From: Trogon surrucura
Taxonomy: Eukaryota > Chordata > Aves > Trogoniformes > Trogonidae
Length of the DNA stretch: 64,000 nt
Assembly: GCA_020746105.1 (NCBI GenBank)
Contig: CM036626.1
Location: 22,309,001 to 22,373,000 of the forward strand
Direction: 5' to 3'
Position 1 is the first letter of the stretch. The number at the start of each line of letters is the position of its first letter. The notes below the pieces were generated by a model. The model saw nothing but the letters and a program-made list of their open reading frames with translations, was not told the origin of the DNA and made no database searches. A program made the position numbers and the translations under genes. Shown here one piece after another: positions 51,601-59,125 of the stretch.

Positions 51601-52398
51601 CTATTTGCTTTTCGTTATTTATGAAATCCCTTAATTATGTAATCATACGATAAATCATAGTAAATTTGAAGGCTATTAAACGAAGTTATTTTAAAGAGAC
51701 AAAACTTCTGGTTTATTTTTGAATGAAGTTTGCATACTGAAGGATATAAACAGTTTTTTTCCTATGGCCACGATTACATGCAGTTTCAGTGTTTATGAGT
51801 TGATTTAGACATTTTAGCTGTTGAGAATCCAAGTGTCAGCAAATATACAAAAAGACATCACTTAATATCATTTTAAGTAGATTTTGTGCTCTTTTCCTCA
51901 CACATGTAGGCAGAAAACATAAAGCCTGATTTAAATTAATCACTCTATTGTAAATTCAATATAGTCCCTAAGTTAAACATGTAACTTCAAATACTGTTCT
52001 GGATTTAGATGACAACTCAAGAGGTGAGCAGAAACCTTTCATGTCCAAAATGGTCAAGCTAATGATCAGATTACCACAAATTCTGTTCTATTACTTTTCA
52101 AAACACAGCCAAGTTTCTCTATAGCTCAGGTTGAATCTGCTACGACCTACCAGAACAAAGGCGAACAAACCACATGTTGGTTGCACTGGTTTCTTGTTTG
52201 TCCCCAGCGTAAAGCTATACTGGTCTATAGAGATTTTCTGTTCCATTTAAATTTAACTGTAAACAGCAAGGACTTCCTAATACGGTTTTGATCTCAAAAG
52301 CTCATATACCGACTGTTGTGATATCATCTGTCACTCACCTCAGCCACCTGCTGAGCCTCCACTACCTGCTGAGCCAGCACCTCCACACTGGTTGCCAT
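21435..52398 (-). CDS. NR2C2: NR2C2: nuclear receptor TR4 (testicular receptor 4), complete coding sequence
   Basis: TR4 is an orphan nuclear receptor that binds AGGTCA direct repeats as homodimer or TR2 heterodimer and regulates lipid metabolism, spermatogenesis and globin genes. Minus-strand join: 52398-52339, 40709-40599, 37774-37574, 35860-35758, 33980-33801, 33281-33134, 32458-32365, 31945-31812, 31334-31157, 30231-30110, 29079-28940, 25546-25409, 23869-23764, 21609-21435. All introns are GT-AG, phases agree, total 1890 nt = 629 aa. N-terminal Q/V-rich activation region: residues 1-149. DNA-binding domain: about 150-215, zinc ligands Cys150, 153, 167, 170 and Cys186, 192, 202, 205, P-box CEGCKG. 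Hinge follows; the ligand-binding domain runs from about residue 400 to the end. TR4 rather than TR2 is chosen from the N-terminal sequence ([13 protein letters not shown]) and from the RBSN-MRPS25-FGD5 neighbours. Transcribed from the CpG island at 54-56 kb. Confidence 0.97.
21610..23763 (-). other. NR2C2 intron 13
   Basis: GT-AG intron of 2.15 kb. T/A-rich simple stretches at about 22945-22985 and an A-run at about 23241-23262; no transposon signature seen. Confidence 0.8.
23764..23869 (-). CDS. NR2C2: NR2C2 coding exon 13: ligand-binding domain
   Basis: 106 nt, residues 537-572: [18 protein letters not shown] and [14 protein letters not shown]. Confidence 0.96.
23870..25408 (-). other. 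NR2C2 intron 12
   Basis: 1.5 kb GT-AG intron, AT-rich with short A-runs (about 24325-24350, 24578-24600). No repeat family recognised. Confidence 0.8.
25409..25546 (-). CDS. NR2C2: NR2C2 coding exon 12: ligand-binding domain
   Basis: 138 nt, residues 491-537: [20 protein letters not shown] and [14 protein letters not shown]. The boundary Asp codons are split as in the mammalian gene. Confidence 0.96.
26807..27220 (-). mobile_element. CR1 LINE, 3' fragment, - orientation
   Basis: Starts with the inverted CR1 tail (atagaatcataggattg), then caggttggaaaagacc and cctgggcagcctgtgcca. Sense relative to NR2C2. Confidence 0.9.
28430..28657 (-). mobile_element. CR1 LINE, short 3' fragment, - orientation
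   Basis: caggctggaaaagacccttg, tccaaccattaaccctaca and tttcttcctaatgtct are typical of reverse-oriented CR1. Its tail shows a catat expansion instead of the usual ATAGAATC. Confidence 0.85.
28658..28690. repeat. (TA)n microsatellite
   Basis: TA repeat interrupted once by TTT, directly abutting the 5'-truncated end of the CR1 at 28430-28657. Confidence 0.9.
28940..29079 (-). CDS. NR2C2: NR2C2 coding exon 11: ligand-binding domain
   Basis: 140 nt, residues 444-491: [18 protein letters not shown] and [18 protein letters not shown]. Acceptor ttatag, donor gtaggt. Flanked by two CR1 fragments. Confidence 0.96.
29446..29970 (-). mobile_element. CR1 LINE, 3' fragment, - orientation
   Basis: atcatagaatggtttgggtt, ggaagggaccctaaaggtca and caacctgtgccaggacatca: reverse-oriented CR1 3' end of about 525 bp in NR2C2 intron 10. 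Confidence 0.92.
30110..30231 (-). CDS. NR2C2: NR2C2 coding exon 10: ligand-binding domain helix 3 region
   Basis: 122 nt, residues 404-444: [18 protein letters not shown] and [16 protein letters not shown], the nuclear-receptor signature around helix 3. Confidence 0.96.
31157..31334 (-). CDS. NR2C2: NR2C2 coding exon 9
   Basis: 178 nt, residues 344-403: [34 protein letters not shown] and THVTFK, leading into the ligand-binding domain. Confidence 0.96.
31812..31945 (-). CDS. NR2C2: NR2C2 coding exon 8
   Basis: 134 nt, residues 300-344: [18 protein letters not shown] and [19 protein letters not shown]. Confidence 0.96.
32319..32338. repeat. (TA)n microsatellite next to NR2C2 exon 7
   Basis: Ten TA units, 26 bases downstream of the exon 7 donor in transcript direction. 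Confidence 0.9.
32365..32458 (-). CDS. NR2C2: NR2C2 coding exon 7: hinge
   Basis: 94 nt, residues 268-299: [18 protein letters not shown] and [11 protein letters not shown]. Donor gtattg is weaker than the others, and a (TA)n tract follows 26 bases into the intron. Confidence 0.94.
33066..33086 (-). mobile_element. CR1 3'-terminal remnant
   Basis: atcatagaatcatagaata, the inverted CR1 3' octamer-type repeat, without recognisable body sequence next to it. Confidence 0.5.
33134..33281 (-). CDS. NR2C2: NR2C2 coding exon 6: hinge
   Basis: 148 nt, residues 219-268: [16 protein letters not shown] and [18 protein letters not shown]. Acceptor tttatgtag, donor gtgagt. Confidence 0.96.
33801..33980 (-). 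CDS. NR2C2: NR2C2 coding exon 5: zinc fingers
   Basis: 180 nt, residues 159-219. Contains [18 protein letters not shown] (P-box) and the second finger CRSNQDC...[11 protein letters not shown], all eight zinc cysteines of the domain being intact across exons 4 and 5. Ends in the Met-rich C-terminal extension GMKME. Confidence 0.97.
34610..35350 (+). mobile_element. Solo LTR of an avian endogenous retrovirus, + orientation
   Basis: Begins TGTCAAGGGTCAGGGCTG and continues colinearly with the reverse complement of the LTR at 45529-46302: gctctctaataacccc near the start, ggaatggaatactcttg and cacctgtcctgtctgtt in the middle, cttagaagagcc near the end. No gag/pol/env sequence adjoins it, so it is a solo LTR. 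The 3' boundary is approximate and I found no target-site duplication, suggesting an older copy. It is antisense to NR2C2 in intron 4. Confidence 0.75.
35758..35860 (-). CDS. NR2C2: NR2C2 coding exon 4: start of the DNA-binding domain
   Basis: 103 nt, residues 125-159. Ends within the first zinc finger ([11 protein letters not shown]), giving zinc ligands Cys150 and Cys153; the next Gly codon is split with exon 5. Confidence 0.96.
35861..37573 (-). other. NR2C2 intron 3
   Basis: 1.7 kb GT-AG intron, AT-rich, with a T/A homopolymer junction at about 36350-36366. No repeat recognised. Confidence 0.8.
37574..37774 (-). CDS. NR2C2: NR2C2 coding exon 3
   Basis: 201 nt, residues 58-124, N-terminal activation region ([28 protein letters not shown]). 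Acceptor gttttacag, donor gtaaat. Confidence 0.95.
37775..40598 (-). other. NR2C2 intron 2
   Basis: 2.8 kb GT-AG intron with one CR1-derived segment (38128-38640) and an unclassified GC-richer segment at about 39880-40330. Confidence 0.8.
38128..38640 (-). mobile_element. CR1 LINE internal fragment, - orientation
   Basis: Sequence such as cagcatcttggttgcccat, cagcactt and gcctctctacccttgaagga, ending near a polymorphic ttagtatcattggcaac block, typical of the reverse complement of the CR1 region just 5' of the short 3' fragments. The CR1 3' terminus itself is missing. Confidence 0.75.
40599..40709 (-). CDS. NR2C2: NR2C2 coding exon 2
   Basis: 111 nt, phase 0 at both ends, residues 21-57 ([28 protein letters not shown]). 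The Met at residue 34 matches the N-terminus of the shorter TR4 isoform. Confidence 0.95.
40760..40789. repeat. Perfect 2 x 15 bp tandem duplication
   Basis: tggccctatatagca occurs twice in direct succession, about 50 bases upstream of NR2C2 coding exon 2. Confidence 0.95.
45375..45528 (-). mobile_element. CR1 LINE, 3' part, interrupted by the solo LTR
   Basis: agaatcatagaatcatgga, ggttggaagggacctta and cccatccagcctggcc: inverted CR1 3' end. It stops at an LTR boundary and resumes at 46308. Confidence 0.9.
45529..46302 (-). mobile_element. Solo LTR with 5-bp target-site duplication, inserted in a CR1
   Basis: 774 bp with TG...CA ends on the + strand (TGTCCTGGGCTTAGC ... TAACCCGCGACA) and flanking direct repeats GGCTT at 45524-45528 and 46303-46307. 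The minus-strand reading (TGTCGCGGGTTAGG at its start) matches the general form of a widespread avian ERV LTR as I remember it. No internal retroviral sequence is present, so recombination between two LTRs has removed the provirus. The 179-codon minus-strand ORF inside is LTR sequence, not a gene. A T-run lies at about 45927-45943. Confidence 0.88.
46308..46470 (-). mobile_element. CR1 LINE, continuation after the solo LTR
   Basis: Continues the CR1 at 45375-45528 in register (ctctctgggcaacctgtgcc, gaagaacttcttcctc, cccttcagcagctttcttg). Confidence 0.9.
50556..50615 (+). mobile_element. CR1 3'-end remnant, + orientation
   Basis: ggttggacttgatcttaaag, gtcttttccaacataaatg and attctatgatt: last 60 bases of a CR1. 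Confidence 0.8.
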
Positions 52399-52422
52399 GG
52401 TGAAACAAGATCATTAGAGAAC
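52339..52422 (-). CDS. NR2C2: NR2C2 first coding exon (with 24 nt of 5' UTR)
   Basis: Acceptor tcaaacag precedes 52422; 5' UTR 52422-52399; ATG 52398-52396; donor gtgagt. Encodes [20 protein letters not shown] (residues 1-20). The ATG sits in a CACCATGG Kozak context, which supports this start over the downstream MTSPS methionine used in shorter isoforms. Confidence 0.9.
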
Positions 52423-54160
52423 CTGTTTGAAAAGATGCCAGCAACTTCCATCAGGCACAAAAGTTACGTTTTCCTTATTATTAAAGAAAGCTCTGATAGG
52501 ACTTTTGGATAAATTACCCTGCTGCTTGACACATCTGACAAAGAAGAAAATGTGCCGTCGGTGCACGTGTGTGTGTGCGCACAGCACATATATACACACA
52601 TATATGTACAGTACATGCATACTGGAACCAAACTGTTCAAAGAGTTGAGGCAGATAGCTACTCTTTCACTTTGTAAAGTCTCTACTCTACTATTTTCACT
52701 GTTATCTAAGCTGCAAAGAGATGTTGATTTCATAAATTGGAAAGGACTAATCTGAGTGTGAACTACTGATGCATTTTGTGGGATGCACAGATCACCAAGG
52801 AGCTTTGCTCAACAAAAAGAAAGAAACCTTGAAGTTAAACTGCTTCTACACTACGTGCTGAACAAGGATACAGCAATCCAGGTATGCTCCTTCCAGCAAA
52901 TTTTATCCTCTTGTGAGTATGTGTACCTTCAACCTTACGCTCTCCAGGGTTTAAAAAGAGAAAAAAAAGATGACAAAGTGAACAGAAAAAAAGAAAAACC
53001 CCCTTCCAGTATATTTATAATTATCATTATTAGGGCTGTGTTTCTCCAGGGGTAAATTTAATTAAGATTTCAAACTCATGCATTCAGTTTTTAATCGTGA
53101 CTTGCTTATTACAGAGCCAGAATTCAGATTCTGACCCAGGTGTAGCTAGCAAAAAGGCACTCCTGAATACTGGCCCATTTGCTGTTTTATTGAAAACCTT
53201 ATATTGGCACTTGCAAAACAATTACTTGACATAAAATTAAAAAATACAAACAATATCAAAACGTAACAGAAAAATGCATGCATGTCTTTAGCACTCCCCC
53301 CTTCAAATGCTACTTCTACAAAGCTAATGCTTTTGAAAATGTCAAAATTCCTTAGTTAAAAATATTAAATGATATTGTGGTAAATTGTGAAAATTATTTT
53401 GTATGTGCCAACGGAAGACTGTTCATAAATATACATAATCAAAGTTGAGATATTCCTTATGAAAATCATATTTATGCCTTTTCATACAGCTTGTCATTTT
53501 TATTCAGGTGTTCAACTAGCACAGTAAGCTTGTGAAACATTTCCACCAGACTCATTTAATATTGCAGCTTGTGGATCATTTCTCAGTCGTTTGGTAATTC
53601 CTTTGCAGCATGTTTTTTCTTACTTTAATTTTTTTACGTTCAGCGAGGAAGGTAGCCATATGCTCTTGGCATGCTGTTTCCTCCGTGCTTTAAGATAAAG
53701 GAAGCCCTGAAGACGAGACACTTTGTTTATGAGAATATCCTTCTAGGACCCAAAGAGGCCTTTGCCGCGGTAAGGCTACCACAGATGTTCTGTTGGTGGT
53801 GTTACTCACCAGGGGTTTCCATCCTTTCAACCTGCCCAAAACAGCAGAGAGGGAGGCTGCCTGACCAAACCCGGCGGGAGGCCCAGTGCCCTGTGCCGGG
53901 TTAACGATGTGAACTCCCAGACTGGGACAGAAGCAGAGGCAGCCTCCTGGCAAAACCCCTGTGCAGCAGAGGTCGTGACGGGGAAAAAAAAAATCCCTCA
54001 AAGAAACCAATATGAAAGGTGAAATTTAAAAACCGCAGGGAGGCACCTGAGGCACCAGAGAAGCGTTTCCAGTGTCAGAGGGTGGCAGCCAGCTCAGTAC
54101 ATGCCCAAAGCAGGGCACGAAACCACCCATCTCTCCCTCCGACGCTCTGAAATCTCAGGA
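52423..54160 (-). other. Intron between the NR2C2 promoter island and the first coding exon
   Basis: About 1.7 kb before the CpG island begins; moderately GC-rich from 53.75 kb on. No exon or transposon signature recognised. Confidence 0.65.
52560..52620. repeat. GT/TA-rich simple repeat in NR2C2 intron 1
   Basis: cgtgtgtgtgtgcgc followed by acatatatacacacatatat, a compound microsatellite remnant. Confidence 0.7.
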
Positions 54161-54700
54161 ATCGTACATCGCACCCGCGGTATTCTGTGGGTACGGCCCT
54201 GCTGGGGCGGCACGGCAACAGGCCGCAATCCCAGCTGACTGGAACCTGTTCCTTTGTCTCAAGGGAGCGGGGTTCTTGACGCCGCGGGGCTGGCCCAGCC
54301 AGCCGGTGCAGCTAGGCAGCACCACGCCTGCCGCGGGCAGGAGGCGGCAGGGCGCGCGGGGCCCGCGGAGGGACGCTCGGTGCCGGGGGGCGCGGGACGC
54401 AGGCAGGCACTGCGCGCGCCAGCCCCGCTTGCCGCCGCGCTCGCTGCCCGCCCCCATTGGCTGCGGCGCGCTCGCGGCCGCCGACACGACCAGCCGCGCG
54501 CGGCTCGCGAGCGAGAAGCCTTGGGCCCGCTCCGGCCCCGCGCGCCGCGAAACCACGCCCCTCGGCCTCCAACCAATGACCTCACGGGAGGCGCGGCGCT
54601 CCCACGCACGGCACCGACTGGCTGAGCCGGCCGCCCGTAGGGCTGATGGCCACGCCCCCCGAGCGAGGGGGAAAACACCCGAGAGACGCGACGAAGCACA

Positions 54701-54711
54701 AAGATGGCGGC
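54701..54711 (+). promoter_or_regulatory. YY1-type motif AAGATGGCGGC
   Basis: Perfect core of the YY1 element that usually lies just downstream of a start site in the same orientation, so it favours a + strand start near here. Confidence 0.6.
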
Positions 54712-54831
54712 GCTGGCTGGCAGCCAAGTCCCAAGCGGGCCTCTGCCGCCGCCATTAGGCCCCCTCCCCTCCGGTATATGCTCATGCCAGGCCGTGAGAG
54801 GCCCGAGCATGGCGGTAGGGACGCGGCTGGT

Positions 54832-54842
54832 AAGATGGCGGC
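54832..54842 (+). promoter_or_regulatory. Second YY1-type motif AAGATGGCGGC
   Basis: Identical 11-mer 131 bases after the first, overlapping a + strand splice-donor candidate (CTG|GTAAGA, GT at 54830-54831). A partial third copy (gcatggcggta) lies at about 54808. Confidence 0.6.
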
Positions 54843-55623
54843 GGTCTCAGCCCCGTATGCAAAGTACCCGCCGCCCCCTCCCCTCCGCCCTCCCGGTGGC
54901 AAAGGTAAAAGGGTCGGGTTCAAGCCTCCGCCCGCTCAGACTCCATTTTCTCTCTCTGTGTCCGCGTCCCGAGCTCGTCACGCCGCCACCATCGCCCCTG
55001 CGACCGCCCCCCCCCGGACCGCAGGCTGCTCTCACCGAGACCAGACCGGCTCCGACCTCAAGCGGCCCGCGTTCCAGCCCGGCGGCTCCGAACGGGACTC
55101 CCGCACCGGATCGACCCAGCGCCCTCACGACGGCGTCCGTCTCTCTCCGCAGGAGCTGCAGGCCAGCCTACGGCACGAACGGCTCTCGCTTACTATCACA
55201 ATATTGGAGCCTTAAAATCCCCCCTCCCCTTAAACCGAGCGTTACCCCTCCCCCTCGCCGCTCGCGGGGGTGTCCCGAGCAGGGCCCCGATGCCGCCTCC
55301 CCGCGCCCCCTCCCTCGCCCTGGCCGCAAAGAAAGAAACCCAACCGGGCCGCCTCAATTTTAAAAAGCGATTTTTTTTTACCTCAGGAATTGGTGCCAAA
55401 CGTGCCTTGGCGGTGACCCTGACCCGGGCCCAGGCGGGCCGGCGTTGGGTGGCGGAGCCCAGCGGCGGCCCTCCCTCCCCCCGTGAGGGCGGCGGTGAGG
55501 GGCTACCGGGGTCCGCGGTGGGGGAAGGGGGGGGGCGGGGGCGGTCTGTGTTAGGGGGCCGCGCGGGGGGTGGGTAGTGTTTTGTTTTGTGTGCCGTGCC
55601 CCTGGGAAAGGTCAGAGTTCGTG

Positions 55624-55647
55624 ACCCCGCCGCCGCCGCCGCCGCCC
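55624..55647. repeat. (CCG)n trinucleotide repeat
   Basis: About seven CCG units in the promoter island. Confidence 0.85.
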
Positions 55648-56625
55648 GGGAGCGCTCCCCCGCTTCCTCTTCCCCGCGCGCGCCCGGCCGCGGCCCCCTC
55701 CATCCCCGTCGCGGGGCGGGGCCGGCACGCGCGGGGGCGGGGCTACCTGAGCGGCCCGCGCGGCGCTCCCGCGGCGCGAGCGGCCCCGGGCTCCCGGCCC
55801 CGGGCTCCCGGCCCCGGCGTGCGAGGCGGAGGCGACCGGCGGGCGGCGGCTGCTGCGCGAACAGGTGGGTGCCCGTGCGCCTCTGGCATCCCGGGTCTCT
55901 CCGCGGGCTGTGGCGAGGGCCGCAGCCGGGCTGCCCGCAGGTTTTACTTGGTGGGGTGAAGCCGGAGCCGGCGCTCGGGGCTCTCCCGGTGGGGCCGGCT
56001 GGAGCGAGGCACATAGCTTCAAAAGCAGAATTTATTTTTTTTTTTTACTTCATAGTATGTACTCTTAATGTGTAAATACACTTTTGTAACGCAGATACCT
56101 TTAAAGATTTTCAAAAGGCTCACAGTAGGCTTGTGGTAGAACTAGGTTAGATATTAAGAGTAGGAATTTGTTTTCCTTGTTATATATCAAGGATAATTAC
56201 TTGTGAAGCAGCATGTATGAGCACAACACTTTGTTAAATAGAGCATTTGGCACAAAAGGCCACTTCTAAGAAAGTGAAACAAACTAGGGGGGTAAATTGT
56301 TGTCAGTCTGGCTTTAAACTGTAAGATACGCATCTGTTGGATCATGGTTGTAAGCAAATTTAAGTTGAATCTTTAGTTTTGTCCTTTAATTGCTATCCTA
56401 AAATGTTTTCATCAGAATCTTACTTATTTTTTTATCTTTCTGTTATTTTATTTTTTTACACCAGCTGTGTTCATGGTTAGGTAGAAAAGTATTTCAATCG
56501 TGTGGTCAGAGGATTCTCTTTCTTGCCAATGGTTCAGCTGTGCACTCTTCAGTGACATTGTCACTTCATGGCTAAACCATGCCAGCATGAATAAAGAAGC
56601 TTTTGATTTTTTTAGAATTATCTTT

Positions 56626-57345
56626 ATAGAATGACAGAATGTGTTGGGCTGGAAGGGGCATTTAGAGGTCATCTAGTCCAACCCCCCTGCAGTGAGCAGG
56701 GACATCTTTCACTAGATCGGGTTGCTCAGAGCCCCATCCAGCCCGACCTTGGATGCCTCCAGGGATGGAGCCTCCACCCACTCTCTGGGCAACCTGTGCC
56801 AGGGTCTCACCACCTCCAGAGTAAAGAACTTCTTCCTGACAGCTGATCTAAATCTACCCTGTTCCAGTTTAAACCATTGCCTCTTGTGCTGTTGCTACAC
56901 ACTCTTGTAAACAGTCCCTCCCCAGCTTTCCTGTAGCCCCTGCAGGTACTGGAAGGTGCTATTGGGTCTCCCTGGAGCCTTCTCTAGGCTGGTCAGCCCC
57001 AACTCTCTCAGCTTGTCCTCACAGGGGAGGTGCTTCAGCCCTCTGATCATCTTTGTGGCCTCCTCTGGACCCATTCCATCAGGTCAACATCCTTCTTGTG
57101 TTGGGGGCTCCAGAGCTGGATGCGGTACTCCAGGTGAGGCCTCACCAAGCAGAGGGGCAGAATCACCTCTCTCGCCCTGCTGGCCACGCTGCTTTGGATG
57201 CAGCCCAGGATGCGATTGGCCTTCCGGGCTGCGAGCGAGCATTGGTGGCTCATGTCCAGCTTTTCGTCCACTGGTACCCCCAAATCCTTTTCCACAGGGC
57301 TGCTCTATCACCTCATCCCCCAGCCTGGATTGATAGTGAGGATTG
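56626..57345 (-). mobile_element. CR1 LINE, 3' fragment, - orientation
   Basis: About 720 bp of reverse-oriented CR1: ttgggctggaaggggcattt, cacttc-type body, gggcaacctgtgccagggtc, ctctggacccattcca, caggatgcgattggcc. Longest CR1 copy on the minus strand in the window. Confidence 0.93.
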
Positions 57346-57704
57346 CTGTTAAATTGCACTTAAATTTCTGCTTTATATAGAAATTTCTATAGTGATGTTT
57401 ATTTTGAGCTGTTCAGGGGAATGTTATTTTTTTCCTTGATTACAAAATATATTTTAAATTCACTTTGCTTCTGCTCACTAGCAAATTCTCTTGGTCACAC
57501 TTCTTCAAAGGGAGGGCCAGCGTTTCTGTTGCTTTTGCTTTCTGTTGCTTCCTACTTTTCTGACCTCTGCCTGTCAGTGTTTGTAGTGGATTGAAATTTG
57601 GAGCTTTTCTGTTGATGCATAGAGAGCCAGGATTTTTCAAGGACTCCCAATAACAGCTTTCCTAGGTGTCTGTGATTGGACATTTGTTTGCTTTTCCATA
57701 GTAG

Positions 57705-57742
57705 TTGCTTACCAGATAAGTAATTGCTTACCAGATAAGTAA
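57705..57742. repeat. Perfect 2 x 19 bp tandem duplication
   Basis: ttgcttaccagataagtaa is present twice without spacer. Confidence 0.95.
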
Positions 57743-59098
57743 TTTTCCCACAACGAGTGTTCTCAACCCTCTTCACTACTCCATATTTAGAAGAATGCAA
57801 GAGTGTACTTGAGGAGCATGGTATTTTCTTTTTTTAATTGACTTGGGCAAAGATGCATTAGATAGGACAGAGCTTTGTCTGTGATCTTAGTGCGTTAGAG
57901 AATTTACCAATTGGCTTAGAAATGGTAACTCAGACTCCACGGTGCCGCTGATTTACTGGTTTGCTCACCTCTGTTTGGTCTTATAGTCATGTTGTGACCT
58001 CTTTTGACATAGGTTGTCTTTGTTCTGGTTTTATGTGTTGAAAACTAACATGATTCTTCACTCTGGGTCTCACAGGTGCTGCAGCCATCACCTTGCATGA
58101 TCCGTGCCACGCTGCTGTGTGTCAGTGTCCTGGTGTGCCGGGTCACGCAGGTGACCAGGCTGGGAAGGTTGCTTCTCTTGCATGTGTTCTCTTGAACATA
58201 TATGTCTGGAGGACCCTTTGAGTCCTCTCAAAGATTCTTATGTAAACCTGCACGATTACAAAGATCTGCAGTATCATTTCAGAATGCATGATTAATCCTT
58301 GGTAACTAGTATTTTAGTGTCTGAAGGATTTTCTTGATAATACAGTATAGATTGGCAACCAGATGTATGTATACTTGTGAAAGGATTACTGCGGCATAAC
58401 GGAGTAAGAGAATGGAAGTCAGGCAATTGCTGGGATGCTGTGCCTGTAAAGCTGGTGTGTGCTGTTGGTAATTTTCAAGCATGTTATTTTTTCACCCCGT
58501 TGGATGTGTACCTGAACGTGTGTTTAGCAGGACTCTGTTCTGAGGAGTTTTGTGCATTGTGAGAATTTCACTGTGGGAGGATGTTTCACTGAAGGTTTCT
58601 TGCTTTGGAGCCCAGCTGTCCTAGGGGTCAAGAGAGGGTGTTTTTGTCTGTTTACATCACTGTGCTTTTGAGCATACACTTTTATTTTTTTATTAAAGTC
58701 TAAGGTCTGAGATACTTTGAGAAGTAGGATATTGCATTTAGACCAGTGGTCTAGTCTGTTAAAGCAAAATTACATACAGTGTTGTGGGTAATCCTGTATT
58801 GTTTTGAATGTTGCTGGTTACTGAATCAGTTACTGAGTTGCTGTGAGGCAGCATACTCAGAAATGCTTTAAAGGTGTGTTTTCCCTCTGCCTGACTGGTA
58901 CTGGAAATGAAAATGCAGTAATGAGAATTGTATATCCTGTTAAGCAAAGCCTGCAGATGCCCTGTTGAATGTTTTGCATGGTAATTTGAAAATAAACCAA
59001 ATATAATTGTTTATTGTTATCCTGCAAAAAAAGGTTCCAAGACATACATTGATAGTTGGTTAAAACTACATGCTTTAATAGTATTAAAATTTTATGGA

Positions 59099-59104
59099 AA
59101 TAAA
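59099..59104 (+). terminator. Poly(A) signal, + strand (probable end of FGD5-AS1)
   Basis: AATAAA followed 25-55 bases later by tgcgtgtgtgatttgtttct and tgtgtttg, an unusually good GU-rich element. Another AATAAA at 58991-58996 is also followed by a U/GU-rich stretch. Confidence 0.6.
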
Positions 59105-59125
59105 AATACTGGTATCTCATAAGTT

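Larger units (their letters stand above)
40710..52338 (-). other. NR2C2 intron between coding exons 1 and 2 (11.6 kb)
   Basis: Largest intron. Contains a CR1 split by a solo LTR (45375-46470), a short CR1 tail (50556-50615) and small tandem duplications. Remaining sequence is AT-rich without a supported exon; ORFs up to 100 codons in it lack splice or similarity support. Confidence 0.85.
54160..56010. promoter_or_regulatory. CpG-island promoter of NR2C2, probably shared with a divergent lncRNA
   Basis: About 1.8 kb of dense CpG sequence between the NR2C2 coding region (- strand) and FGD5. It contains CCAAT boxes in both orientations (54456-54460 and 54573-54577), two AAGATGGCGGC motifs, a (CCG)n run at about 55624-55647 and GC boxes. 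Minus-strand donor candidates for the non-coding NR2C2 exon 1 lie at 55380/55381 (GAG|GTAAAA) and 55745/55746 (CAG|GTAGCC). The overlapping ORFs on all frames here are GC artefacts. Confidence 0.75.
54700..59125 (+). ncRNA. FGD5-AS1: Candidate FGD5-AS1 lncRNA, divergent from NR2C2
   Basis: In human, the FGD5-AS1 lncRNA starts at the NR2C2 CpG island, head-to-head with NR2C2, and runs towards FGD5 (recalled). The same slot here carries + strand signals: YY1 motifs at 54701 and 54832; donors at 54829 (GTAAGA) or 54904 (GTAAAA); an acceptor tttttttttacctcag at 55386; a donor CAG|GTGGGT at 55864; acceptors with long pyrimidine tracts at 56464 (tttacaccag) and 58075 (ggtctcacag); and AATAAA at 59099 with a strongly GU-rich downstream element. 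No conserved ORF is present. Exon structure is inferred; I have not matched the sequence to a known FGD5-AS1 exon. A CR1 at 56.6-57.3 kb would be intronic or included depending on the acceptor used. Confidence 0.5.

Noticed and set aside
55609..55625. AGGTCA-like half-sites in the NR2C2 promoter (autoregulatory element)
   Set aside because: One perfect AGGTCA followed by a poor second half-site (GTTCGT); too weak to call.
54072..56075. ORFs of 100-270 codons in the NR2C2 promoter island
   Set aside because: Present in nearly every frame on both strands, composed of Pro/Arg/Ala/Gly, with no recognisable domain. Typical CpG-island artefacts.
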